Of a DNA stretch of 64,000 nucleotides, positions 42,066-50,284 are shown piece after piece; position 1 is the stretch's first letter, and each line of letters begins with the position of its first letter. A program made the translations under genes and the position numbers. Origin of the DNA: Clostridia bacterium (GTDB lineage Bacteria > Bacillota > Clostridia > Christensenellales > CAG-917); the NCBI GenBank assembly GCA_900763875.1, contig CAAFLX010000001.1, forward strand, positions 58,022-122,021, given 5' to 3'. Below the pieces are notes generated by a model. That model saw nothing but the letters and a program-made list of their open reading frames with translations. It had not been told where the DNA came from and searched no databases.

Positions 42066-42839
42066 ATGTTACCGTATTTTATGCTTATTATGGGCATCGT
42101 ACTGCTCGTTTTGTTCCTTGTGGCAAGGGACAAAAAGTCGTCGATTTTGGCGATTATTCTCAAAACCGCAACGTCTTTGTGTTTCATCGCAACCGCGCTT
42201 TCGGCAATGGTCGAAAACGGAGTCGTAGGCGGATTCGAGGGCAAAATTCTTCCGAGCGCGCTTGTGATTTTGGGCTTGGTATTCGGTATGGTGGGCGACA
42301 TCACGCTGGATTTCAAAGTCTACTTCAAGGGGCTTGAGGGCAAGTACGAGGGCGTGGAAAAAGACCGCGATTCCATGATGCTTTTCGGCATGATAGCCTT
42401 TGGCATCGGGCACGTTCTTTACATTGTGTCAATGGCGATTCGTTTCCCCGGCTATGAGATGAACCTGCTTTGGTCCGCACTCGGCTCGGCGGCGATAGTT
42501 GCGTTGATGTTCTCGGTGTGCATATTCCTTATGAAGATGCAGTTTGGCAAATTCCTTGCGCCGAGCGTCATATACGCATTTTTGCTGTGCTGGTTTATGG
42601 TGCTTAGCGCGCTCTATATCCAACCTGCAAAAGGCTCGTCCTCGGCAGGAGTGTTGCTTGCAGGCTCGATATTCTTTTTGCTCTCGGACGCGGTGCTTTC
42701 GCTCACCTACTTCTCAAAGCCCTCCGACTACGAGCGCAAGGGTGTGTTGAATCCCGAATCTCGCTTGATGATAATTGTCAATCACACCACCTACTATCTT
42801 GCGCAATTCCTCATTGCGCTGTCCTTGCTCTTCATCTGA
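42066..42839 (+). CDS. YhhN/TMEM86 family membrane protein (lysoplasmalogenase-like)
   Basis: 257 residues from the ATG at 42066 (ACGGAGGAAATT upstream). Seven to eight hydrophobic helices are spread over the protein. The family's conserved polar residues appear in LVFGMVGDITLDF (the GD motif) and in FFLLSDAVLSL (SD motif), plus NHTTYYLAQFLIALS at the end. Relatives hydrolyse the vinyl ether of lysoplasmalogens; plasmalogens occur in many anaerobic clostridia, so that role is plausible. Its closing Leu-Phe-Ile tail is typical. It is followed 42 bases later by the RyR protein gene, perhaps one transcript. Confidence 0.8.
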   Translation: MLPYFMLIMGIVLLVLFLVARDKKSSILAIILKTATSLCFIATALSAMVENGVVGGFEGKILPSALVILGLVFGMVGDITLDFKVYFKGLEGKYEGVEKDRDSMMLFGMIAFGIGHVLYIVSMAIRFPGYEMNLLWSALGSAAIVALMFSVCIFLMKMQFGKFLAPSVIYAFLLCWFMVLSALYIQPAKGSSSAGVLLAGSIFFLLSDAVLSLTYFSKPSDYERKGVLNPESRLMIIVNHTTYYLAQFLIALSLLFI

Positions 42840-42881
42840 ACGCACAAGGGGGAGTGAAACCAAAAAATTGAGAGGATAAAT

Positions 42882-45107
42882 ATGAATATAGTTATTTGGC
42901 TATGCTTGGCGGTCATGGTTGCAATAGTTTTGACCTCTATTGTCAACGTTGCAAAGCGCAACAGAGAGGAACGCCTCGACTACTACGACAACTTCAAAAA
43001 GGGCAAGTTTTGGGCGATTTATTTTGTTTCGATACCCCTATACTATCTTGCAAACCGTTTCAACGGTCTGACAATCGGCGAGTGCATTTTCAACTCTATG
43101 AAGTCGGGCGTTGAGCTTGTCGTTTTGAAATTCGACTACTCAACCGTGATGTCGCTTATGAACGCAAACGCGGCGTACAAGGCGGCAATGGTTTTGTGCT
43201 ACGTGCTTGTGACAATCAACGCAGGCTTTTTGGCGTTTACGATTGCAGGCAGGCGCGTGCTGAATGGGGCGTGGAAAAAACTTGCAAAATCAAGCAAAAA
43301 ATGCTACGTCATCGTCGGATTCAACGAGCAAAACAAATCCATCGTCAAGTCCCTTGCAAAGGACGGCAAACGCGCCGATTGTATCGTCGTTGCTCCCTCA
43401 ATCTGTGACGATTTGAAAAAAACGGCGTTCGTGCACAAAGTCGCCTATTCCAAAATTGACGGTGCAGAGGAGTTTGCAAGCAAACTTCTCAAGATGTTCA
43501 AGGACTTTTCCACAAGGAGCGTCGAGGTCATCGTCAACACGCAGGACGACAAAACCAACCTTGTGTATTGCGAGCAAATCGCAAGAGTTATTTTGCAGCT
43601 CAAACTCGAAGAGTACGGCGCGGATTCGGACAGAGGACTAAACGCCTACGTTTTCGGCGAGCCTGAAAATATGTCCTCGTTCCTCAAATACGTCAAAGAC
43701 ACATCGGGGTGCGTGCATTACGTCAACAAATACAAGCTCATCGCCTACGACTTTGTGGACAAATATCCGCTCACCGAGTTTATGAGCGAGGAGCAAATCG
43801 ACTTTGACAGCGCAACCGTCCAACCCGACGTATCCCTCAACGTCGCGCTCATCGGCTTTGGCAAAACCAACCGACAAATTTTTCTCACGTCGGTTGAAAA
43901 CAACCAATTTATGACGCTAGAAAACGGCGAGCTCGTCCAAAAGAACGTCAACTATTTCATCTACGACAAAAAGGACGCAAGAAACGACAAAAATCTCAAT
44001 CACGACTATTACCGTTTCCAAAACGAGCTTTCGGGCACAGACTATTTGCCCTTGCCCCAAAAACCCGCCAACGAAAACTTCTTCGAGCTTGACATAAACG
44101 ACGACGAGTTCTATTGCTCATTGCGCAACAATTTGTGTCCCAAAGGCGGACAAAAGAAGTTCAACTATCTTGTCATTGCCTTCGGCTCAGACCTTGAAAA
44201 CCTCGATTTTGCCGAGAAAATGTGCACCAAACTCAAAGAGTGGGGCGCATACAAGCAAACCAAAGTCTTTGTCAAAATCCGTGACGACAAGTTTACCAAC
44301 ATAGTTTTAGACGGCTTCGAAGCGCGCAAAAACGCGAAAAACAAAGAAACGAAAAACGCGGAAAAACTTGCCAAAGACTATATCGTGTTCGGCAACGAAA
44401 ATTCGCTCGTCTACAACGTGGGCGCAATCGTCAACGAGCCTATCGAGCGCGTCGCCATGGACAGACACCTATGCTATGAGCTTGCAAATGCCTACAAGGA
44501 CAAAGAGAGCGGAAAGAAAGTCGACGAGGCGCAAGTCAAACTTGAAGCCACCAAGGGGTGGTACACGCAAGAGCAGTTCCAACGAGAGGCAAACGTCTAT
44601 GCCATACTTGCCTTGCGTATGAAGTTGCAACTTTTGGGCTTTGACTATTGCGACGTTTCAGACAATAGAGCGGACGCGTCCGACGAGTTTATGCAAAAAT
44701 ATCAACAGGGCGACCCAATAATCTATGACGGCGCGGTGTGCGGCGGAAGAAAGAGCGTCGTTTACACCACCGACTTCAACTTCGATTCATTGAGAGGTCA
44801 TATGGCAATTCAAGAACATCAAAGGTGGAATGCCTACACGATAACTTGCGGTATGTGCCCGATGCCCCTCGACAATATTCGCGCAGGAATCTACAAAGAT
44901 TTCGACCTTCGTCAACACGCGTGCCTGACCACTTTTGATGGACTTGTCGAGTACAGAAAAATCTGCGCGGCAGTTGACAGTGCCAAATACAACAAGGTTG
45001 TCACCGAAGACGACGTTGACGTCATCAAATACGACTATCAAATTATGGACGACGTTGTGTGGCTTGTGAGCCGCTTTGGCAAAAAAATCGTCAAAAAACA
45101 AGCGTAA
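42882..45107 (+). CDS. Membrane protein with TrkA-N-like regions and C-terminal RyR domain
   Basis: 741 residues. Two or three membrane helices (about 3-22, 43-62 and 98-123), then a first Rossmann-like region starting CYVIVGFNEQNKS (about 144), a second starting NVALIGFGKTNRQIF (about 325) and a third strand set FNYLVIAFGSDLEN (about 425). The last 120 residues fit a prokaryotic ryanodine-receptor (RyR) domain: HMAIQEHQRWNAYTITCG, RQHACLTTFDGLVEYRK and KYDYQIMDDVVWLV. Related TrkA-RyR proteins have been discussed as nucleotide-responsive sensors, possibly in conflict or stress systems. This one may link ligand sensing to a membrane effector; no toxin or nuclease gene is adjacent. GAGAGGA precedes the start. 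Confidence 0.75.
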   Translation: MNIVIWLCLAVMVAIVLTSIVNVAKRNREERLDYYDNFKKGKFWAIYFVSIPLYYLANRFNGLTIGECIFNSMKSGVELVVLKFDYSTVMSLMNANAAYKAAMVLCYVLVTINAGFLAFTIAGRRVLNGAWKKLAKSSKKCYVIVGFNEQNKSIVKSLAKDGKRADCIVVAPSICDDLKKTAFVHKVAYSKIDGAEEFASKLLKMFKDFSTRSVEVIVNTQDDKTNLVYCEQIARVILQLKLEEYGADSDRGLNAYVFGEPENMSSFLKYVKDTSGCVHYVNKYKLIAYDFVDKYPLTEFMSEEQIDFDSATVQPDVSLNVALIGFGKTNRQIFLTSVENNQFMTLENGELVQKNVNYFIYDKKDARNDKNLNHDYYRFQNELSGTDYLPLPQKPANENFFELDINDDEFYCSLRNNLCPKGGQKKFNYLVIAFGSDLENLDFAEKMCTKLKEWGAYKQTKVFVKIRDDKFTNIVLDGFEARKNAKNKETKNAEKLAKDYIVFGNENSLVYNVGAIVNEPIERVAMDRHLCYELANAYKDKESGKKVDEAQVKLEATKGWYTQEQFQREANVYAILALRMKLQLLGFDYCDVSDNRADASDEFMQKYQQGDPIIYDGAVCGGRKSVVYTTDFNFDSLRGHMAIQEHQRWNAYTITCGMCPMPLDNIRAGIYKDFDLRQHACLTTFDGLVEYRKICAAVDSAKYNKVVTEDDVDVIKYDYQIMDDVVWLVSRFGKKIVKKQA

Positions 45108-45128
45108 AAACCTTGCAAAACTGTAGAA

Positions 45129-45174
45129 AAAAGCTCGCGCTTTTTTGTGTTTTACAAAACAAGCGCGAGCTTTT
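45129..45174. terminator. Terminator between the RyR gene and clc
   Basis: AAAAGCTCGCGCTT (45129-45142) pairs perfectly with AAGCGCGAGCTTTT (45161-45174). The left arm and loop resemble the duplicated clc tail seen at 46932. Confidence 0.8.
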
Positions 45175-45300
45175 CGATTTTGTTGAGCGAGGCTTTGAAT
45201 GCTTCAAAGCTCACGCTTTCTGTTTGCGTTTTGCAAAGAAACGCTTTCTCGGTTTTACGATTTCGTTGACCGAGGCTTTGAATCTTTCAAAATCAACGCA
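45172..45300. repeat. Tandem partial repeats of the clc 3' end
   Basis: The phrase CGATTTcGTTGAcCGAGGC with TTTGAATC following (45255-45300, coding for the last residues of the ClC protein) recurs in changed form just past the stop codon at 45176-45215. A third, longer copy lies upstream of clc at 46932-47025. Confidence 0.6.
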
Positions 45301-46842
45301 CTCGGCTTGAATGCTCAATTCGTCGCCCACTTGCAGCACGGTGTCCGAGGCAGGCACAATCGACGTGCCGTCACGCTTGATTGTGCGTATGAGCAGGTTG
45401 CTTGGCCACAACACGTCGCGAATGGGCTTGTGCATTGCAATCGAGCCGTCCTCAACCGTCGTGATATAGGTGTGTTTTTCAAGGCGCACGTTTTGCTCGT
45501 CGAGAATGCCGTCAAGCAGTTCGTCGTAGAGGGAGCGTCTGCCGCACACCTCGTTGACCATATATCCGAACGACACGCCAAGCACCACGGGCACCAGCAG
45601 AGTAAATTGCCAAGTGAGTTCCACCACCATAATGATTGCCGTGAGCGGAGCTTTCACGATTGTCGTGAAGAAAGTCGCCATGCAAATCATCACTATGCAG
45701 TCGGCATAGAGAGGGGACATACCCCAAGCGATTGACAGCTTTGACACAAGCGCGCCGATACACGCGCCGATTGCAAGCATAGGGATAAAAATTCCGCACG
45801 GAACGCCCGCTCCGAGGTTTAACGCGGTTGCGACAACTCTCATCACAAGCACCAAAATTAACGTGACGACCACGGGCGAGGAGAATATCGAGGTGATAGT
45901 TTGCTCCTTGCTTCCGCCCAGCGTGCCGAGCGACTCGATAAAGGAGTGTCCGCCGCCCATAACCGAAACGCTGATAAGCCCGAAAACGCCTGCAAACACA
46001 AAGGGAAAGAGGAGTTTCAGATAGTTGGTGACGAGCGCGTTTTTGGTTTTTATTTTTCCAAACAGTTTTTTTGAAAGCATACAGAGGGCATAAAATCCCA
46101 AGCCGCAAAGACCGCTTGCAAGCGCGGCAAGAACAACGAAACCGTAGCTTTTCAGCGGAATTTGCACGAGCGTAAACGATTGAAACACCGATGTTATGGG
46201 CATGTTCATCAGCTCGAAAAGGACGTTTCTCGTTATGATTGCCGACAGCACCGACGAGAACGCGCAAATGAAAATGGCAGGGGTGAATCGCCTATGCGCC
46301 TCTTCAAACGCAAACGTTATGCCCGTAAGCGGAGCGTTGAACGCAACGGCAAGTCCCGCGCACGCGCCGCCAGTGATTTGGTATCTTTTTTCCATATCCG
46401 TACAGCGCAAAATTTTGGACGTACCCTCGCCGCAGGTTGCGCCGATAAACATACTCGGCCCTTCCGCGCCGGCGGTCAAACCCGAGATTATGCACACAAG
46501 GCACGCCGCCGCCATAGACGGCAGGGATTTGTACCACTCAAGCTCCAACAAGCCTCTTGACGCGCCCTCGGTTTGAGGAATGCCGCTGCCTCTCATCATA
46601 GGCACGAATTTGGTTAGGGTTGCGATTGCAAAAGCGATGATTGCAAGCGCAACAAACAGAAGGGGTACGAATTGAGGGTGTTCGCGCACCAAAAGATAGA
46701 CGTCTTTTGAATATTTTGAAAACAGTTCGGCGGCAATGTTGAAAAACGTCACGACTATGCCTGCCATGATGCCCGTCACGATGCCAACCGCCATGAGTTG
46801 CACGCCGTGTCTATACAGCCTTGAAAGCAAATTTTTGTTCAT
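45211..46842 (-). CDS. ClC-family chloride transporter/channel with TrkA-C domain
   Basis: 543 residues. ClC selectivity motifs: MRGSGIPQTEG, GLTAGAEGPSMFIGA (the gating Glu is kept; the usual GREGP is GAEGP) and GAGVPCGIFIPMLAIGA. The internal proton Glu is probably in TFAFEEAHRRF, which points to a proton-coupled exchanger over a channel. The C-terminal 70 residues (about 465-535) resemble a TrkA-C (RCK-C) ligand-binding domain: LIRTIKRDGTSIVPASDTVLQVGDEL. The start at 46842 is used. The end of the gene is repeated in fragments on both sides. Confidence 0.9.
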   Translation of the reverse strand: MNKNLLSRLYRHGVQLMAVGIVTGIMAGIVVTFFNIAAELFSKYSKDVYLLVREHPQFVPLLFVALAIIAFAIATLTKFVPMMRGSGIPQTEGASRGLLELEWYKSLPSMAAACLVCIISGLTAGAEGPSMFIGATCGEGTSKILRCTDMEKRYQITGGACAGLAVAFNAPLTGITFAFEEAHRRFTPAIFICAFSSVLSAIITRNVLFELMNMPITSVFQSFTLVQIPLKSYGFVVLAALASGLCGLGFYALCMLSKKLFGKIKTKNALVTNYLKLLFPFVFAGVFGLISVSVMGGGHSFIESLGTLGGSKEQTITSIFSSPVVVTLILVLVMRVVATALNLGAGVPCGIFIPMLAIGACIGALVSKLSIAWGMSPLYADCIVMICMATFFTTIVKAPLTAIIMVVELTWQFTLLVPVVLGVSFGYMVNEVCGRRSLYDELLDGILDEQNVRLEKHTYITTVEDGSIAMHKPIRDVLWPSNLLIRTIKRDGTSIVPASDTVLQVGDELSIQAECVDFERFKASVNEIVKPRKRFFAKRKQKA

Positions 46843-46931
46843 TTTGCCTCACCTTTGCATTTATCGCCTGCATTATAGCTTTATATAATGATAAAATCAA
46901 CCGAATTATTGACACAATTTTTCGCGCGTTG

Positions 46932-47025
46932 CAAAGCTCGCGCTTTTTGTTTGCGTTTTACAAAGAAATGTTTTCGAGGTTTTACGATTTCGTGACCGAG
47001 GTTTTGAATCTTTCAAAGCCCACGC
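46932..47025 (-). pseudogene. Remnant of a second clc 3' end
   Basis: About 94 bases match the last 95 bases of clc (45205-45300), including CAAAGCTCgCGCTTT, TGTTTGCGTTTT, TTTTACGATTTCGT and GAATCTTTCAAA. One-base deletions disrupt the frame. It lies between the clc start and the WYL gene, as expected if a tandem clc copy was mostly lost. Confidence 0.6.
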
Positions 47026-47029
47026 CGTT

Positions 47030-48013
47030 TCAGTCTTTTTCATAGAGCGCGAGCGACTTTTTCAGGCTTGCAATCACCCTCTCTCTAAGGGAGGCGGGGG
47101 AGAGTACCTCGACGTTTCGGTTGTATTGCAACACCCAATACAGCATTGCTTTTTCGCTTGCGACAATGGTTGCGACAAAGTATTTGTCGTCCAGTTTTTT
47201 TGCGGTGAAGTTTGTGCCGAACCAGTCGTAGAGTGTGTCCGCCATGCCAATCCAGCATTTTAGGGTGATTGCCACGGGCGCGTCGTTGTACATATACGGC
47301 AGTGACGTTGCGATGCGCTTGTAGTCTATGCCTCTCTCAAACCCCTCGTTGTCGCGCAAGGGCTTTGCGTCCTCGCTCAAAATCTCGATGTCGGTGATTT
47401 TGTCCATACGGTAGAACCCCACCTCGTCAAACATCTCGTCGAACATCATAAGGTAGTAGCGTTGATTGTGCAGCAACATTTGATACGGCGAGCCGACGTG
47501 CGGTTTTGACACGTGCAACTTCTTATCCAACCCGATTTTGTTGTAGTTGAATTTGATTTTTTTGCCCTGTTCGATAGCGTCGTCCACCACGTCTATGTTG
47601 TAGAAGAACGCCTTGTTGTCCGACTTGTCCCACTCCTTGACGGAGTAGACGTGCTTGACGTGGCTCTTGAAGTTTTGTCCGCCAAAGGATATGAGTTTGT
47701 CGATGAGTTGCGCAGAGTGGGTGGAGTTGACGTTTCGAGAGGACAGCACGCTGTCGATGAGCAGTCGCAGTTCGGCATTTTCAAACTTTCGCGAGGCAAG
47801 ATACGTCCCGTTTGCGCCCGACTCTATGTCGAACCCCATTTCTTTGAGGTAGGACACGTTTCGTCCCACCGCTTTTCTTTCGCACACGATGTCGTAGTCG
47901 CGCTCCAACGCGTCGATGATATTTTGCTGTGTGAGCGGATGCTCCTCGTCGCTGTACTCGTCGAGGACTTGGTATATCCTCATAATCAAAGTTTTTTTCG
48001 CCTCAAGTGCCAT
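47030..48013 (-). CDS. WYL-domain transcriptional regulator
   Basis: 327 residues from the ATG at 48013 (AAAGGAG upstream; an earlier frame start at 48082 is not supported). An N-terminal winged helix (residues 5-75: YQVLDEYSDEEHPLTQQNI, KAVGRNVSYLKEMGFDIE) is followed by a WYL domain (about 150-235: GKKIKFNYNKIG, HVGSPYQMLLHNQRYYLMMFDE) and the WCX extension to the end. WYL proteins sense ligands such as single-stranded nucleic acid or nucleotides and often regulate stress or defence genes. Targets unknown; the clc gene lies downstream in the same direction. Confidence 0.88.
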   Translation of the reverse strand: MALEAKKTLIMRIYQVLDEYSDEEHPLTQQNIIDALERDYDIVCERKAVGRNVSYLKEMGFDIESGANGTYLASRKFENAELRLLIDSVLSSRNVNSTHSAQLIDKLISFGGQNFKSHVKHVYSVKEWDKSDNKAFFYNIDVVDDAIEQGKKIKFNYNKIGLDKKLHVSKPHVGSPYQMLLHNQRYYLMMFDEMFDEVGFYRMDKITDIEILSEDAKPLRDNEGFERGIDYKRIATSLPYMYNDAPVAITLKCWIGMADTLYDWFGTNFTAKKLDDKYFVATIVASEKAMLYWVLQYNRNVEVLSPASLRERVIASLKKSLALYEKD

Positions 48014-48245
48014 ATTTGCTCCTTTTGGCAGCAACGACCTTGCCGATGCCGTCAAATTTGATTTCAATTTTTCTTTGCGCACGCGCAGTATATATTGTCG
48101 CGCGCACGCGCAACTTCTTTATATTTTTACAATACACCCTTTCGGTGTCCCGTTTTCGGTACATAGTATATCATATCATATATTTGCAAGCAAGAGTGAA
48201 TGCAAAATTCCTCAACAAAATCGCAATGCAAAAGGAGAAATAACA

Positions 48246-48365
48246 ATGAAAATATTTATGAGCCGCATCAACAATCAACAAAGAGTCAACAATGCGCAAA
48301 TCGCCACGAGCAAGGACGGCAAAATTTTATTCGTCCGTATGAGCCTCATGCGAAAAGCGTCCTAA
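48246..48365 (+). CDS. Small open frame, 39 residues, unknown
   Basis: The ATG at 48246 has AAAGGAG nine bases upstream, and the frame ends TAA at 48363. A hairpin with CCCGAC/GTCGGG and five T follows at 48459-48484. The peptide is basic with KIFMSRINNQQR and a hydrophobic ILFVRMSLM stretch, no Cys, no clear membrane helix. It is divergent from the WYL gene. Support is the ribosome site only. Confidence 0.35.
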   Translation: MKIFMSRINNQQRVNNAQIATSKDGKILFVRMSLMRKAS

Positions 48366-48458
48366 TCGGTCATTTTTTTGAAAACGCTTTGTTTTCATAG
48401 CGGCGCATTTTAGGCATTTGCCAATCGCCGCGCCCATAAACCCTTTTCTTCCCGAAAG

Positions 48459-48484
48459 CCCGACCGCCCCTGTGTCGGGTTTTT
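48459..48484 (+). terminator. Terminator upstream of the nucleotidase gene
   Basis: CCCGAC (48459-48464) pairs with GTCGGG (48474-48479), followed by five T. Confidence 0.6.
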
Positions 48485-48489
48485 GGTTG

Positions 48490-48518
48490 TTGTCAAAATT
48501 GTGCGAATGGTATATAAT
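48490..48518 (+). promoter_or_regulatory. Promoter of the 5'-nucleotidase-like lipoprotein gene
   Basis: TTGTCA (48490-48495), 17 bases, TATAAT (48513-48518). Confidence 0.72.
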
Positions 48519-48551
48519 TGACAAGATGTACAACACTTTTTGGAGAATGAA

Positions 48552-50114
48552 ATGAAGAAAAAGTCTTCAATGCTCAAATATATCCTCATTGTTGCGCTAT
48601 GCTTGTCGGTGGCGCTCTTTTCGTTATGCGCGTGCAATCCGAGCGGAGGCGGCAACACAGGGGGCAACACAGACGGAAACACCGAAAATCCCACTTGCGT
48701 ACACGCTGACAAAAACGACGACGGCAAGTGTGACAACTGCAAGCAAAACGTGCTTGTAGATTTGGATTTTTACGCAATCAACGACTTGCACGGCTCTTAC
48801 ACCAAGACCGATTCCCAACCCGGCGTAGGCGGCCTTAGCACATATCTGAAACAAAAGCAGGCAGAACAAAATCAAATTGTGCTTGCCTCCGGCGATATGT
48901 GGCAGGGCGGCAGCGAGTCCAACAATACCAAAGGCAAACTTGCCACCGAGTGGCTCAACTATATCGATTGCGCGGCAATGACTTTGGGCAATCACGAGTT
49001 TGACTGGAAGACGGACAAAATCAAAACCAACGCTCAACTTGCCAAGTTTCCGTTTCTTGCAATCAACGTTTATGAGCACGCCACCAATGCGCGCGCCCCT
49101 TATTGTCAAGGCTCGGTTATGGTGCAAAAGGGCGGCGCGAAAGTCGGCATTATCGGCGCAATCGGCGATTGCTATTCCTCGATATCGGCAAGCATGTGTA
49201 GGGACGTGTATTTCAAGACGGGACGAGAGCTTACCTCTCTCATCAAAGCCGAGGCAACCAAGCTCAAACAGCAGGGCGCAAATTATATTGCCCTCTCCAT
49301 TCACGACGGCTATGCGGGCAGCAGTTCGTATTTGCAAAACGTATCCGATGAGCAACTGACGTGGTACGATTCCTCCTTGTCGGACGGATATATCGACGTT
49401 GTGTTCGAGGGGCACACGCACAGCTCCTACACGCTTGTTGACAAACACGGAGTCAAGCACGTTCAAGCAGGAGGCTACAACAAGGGCATAGCGCACGCCT
49501 TCGCCACCGTCAACGTTGCAAACGGCAAGAAAAGCACAAGCGTGAACGTGATAAGAAACAGCGCATATTCGCAAGAGAAAGAGGACGACATCATAGACAG
49601 GCTCGTTGAAAAATACAAGAGCGAAATCGGCAATCCCGACGAGGTTTTGGGCTACAACGCCGATTACAGAAGTTTCGATGAGCTGAAAAAACTTATGGTT
49701 GAGTCCTACTGGCAAAAGGGGCAAGAGGTTTGGGGGCGCGAGTACGATATCGTGCTTGCAGGCGGTTACATCTCCGTGCGCGACCCAAAATATTTGCCTG
49801 CCGGCAATGTGACGATGAGGCAGATTCAAACTCTGTTCCCCTTTGACAACGAGATGCACCTTTGCACGATATCGGGCAGAGATTTGCAAAGAAGATATTT
49901 CAAAAGCAACAATTACGTTTACGTTTGCAACGAGAGCGTGCGCAAAAAAATCGAGAGAGGAGAGGGGCTTGACGACACCTATTATATCGTCACCGACTCT
50001 TACAACACCGACTATGCAAAAAACAATCTCACAATTGTCAAGACGCTTGGCGCAAGCGTATATCCGCGCGATTGCCTTGCCGAGTACATAAAAGCAGGCA
50101 ACCTCGCAAAATAG
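48552..50114 (+). CDS. 5'-nucleotidase / metallophosphatase lipoprotein
   Basis: 520 residues from the ATG at 48552, with GGAGAATGAA just upstream; a TTG at 48540 is less likely. The lipoprotein signal ends in the lipobox LCAC (Cys about 28), followed by a Gly/Asn linker and a small Cys pair (CVHADKNDDGKCDNC). The metallophosphatase core carries DFYAINDLHGSY, VLASGDMWQGG, LGNHEFDW and GHTHSS, the metal ligands of the UshA family. The C-terminal half has the substrate-domain signature (GGYISVRDPKY, TMRQIQTLFPFDNEM). It should dephosphorylate nucleotides outside the cell for salvage. Confidence 0.9.
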   Translation: MKKKSSMLKYILIVALCLSVALFSLCACNPSGGGNTGGNTDGNTENPTCVHADKNDDGKCDNCKQNVLVDLDFYAINDLHGSYTKTDSQPGVGGLSTYLKQKQAEQNQIVLASGDMWQGGSESNNTKGKLATEWLNYIDCAAMTLGNHEFDWKTDKIKTNAQLAKFPFLAINVYEHATNARAPYCQGSVMVQKGGAKVGIIGAIGDCYSSISASMCRDVYFKTGRELTSLIKAEATKLKQQGANYIALSIHDGYAGSSSYLQNVSDEQLTWYDSSLSDGYIDVVFEGHTHSSYTLVDKHGVKHVQAGGYNKGIAHAFATVNVANGKKSTSVNVIRNSAYSQEKEDDIIDRLVEKYKSEIGNPDEVLGYNADYRSFDELKKLMVESYWQKGQEVWGREYDIVLAGGYISVRDPKYLPAGNVTMRQIQTLFPFDNEMHLCTISGRDLQRRYFKSNNYVYVCNESVRKKIERGEGLDDTYYIVTDSYNTDYAKNNLTIVKTLGASVYPRDCLAEYIKAGNLAK

Positions 50115-50225
50115 CGTTTGCAAAAGCGGAGCAAGCAAAAGCGGTCTTTGCAAAATTGCTTAAAGCTGAAAAAACAGCTTTGCAACACCCACGTCAACTG
50201 CAACGAAAATACAAGATAAAAACAC

Positions 50226-50250
50226 AAAACGGCACTTTAAGTGCCGTTTT
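50226..50250. terminator. Bidirectional terminator of nucleotidase and aminotransferase genes
   Basis: AAAACGGCACT pairs with AGTGCCGTTTT around a very short loop, with T runs on both strands. Confidence 0.8.
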
Positions 50251-50284
50251 TGCATATATAATCGTCCTATTGTTGCGCTTTGAG

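Noticed and set aside
48624..50153. 509-residue antisense frame opposite the nucleotidase gene
   Set aside because: Its composition is that of a complementary shadow, and the plus strand has lipobox and metallophosphatase motifs.
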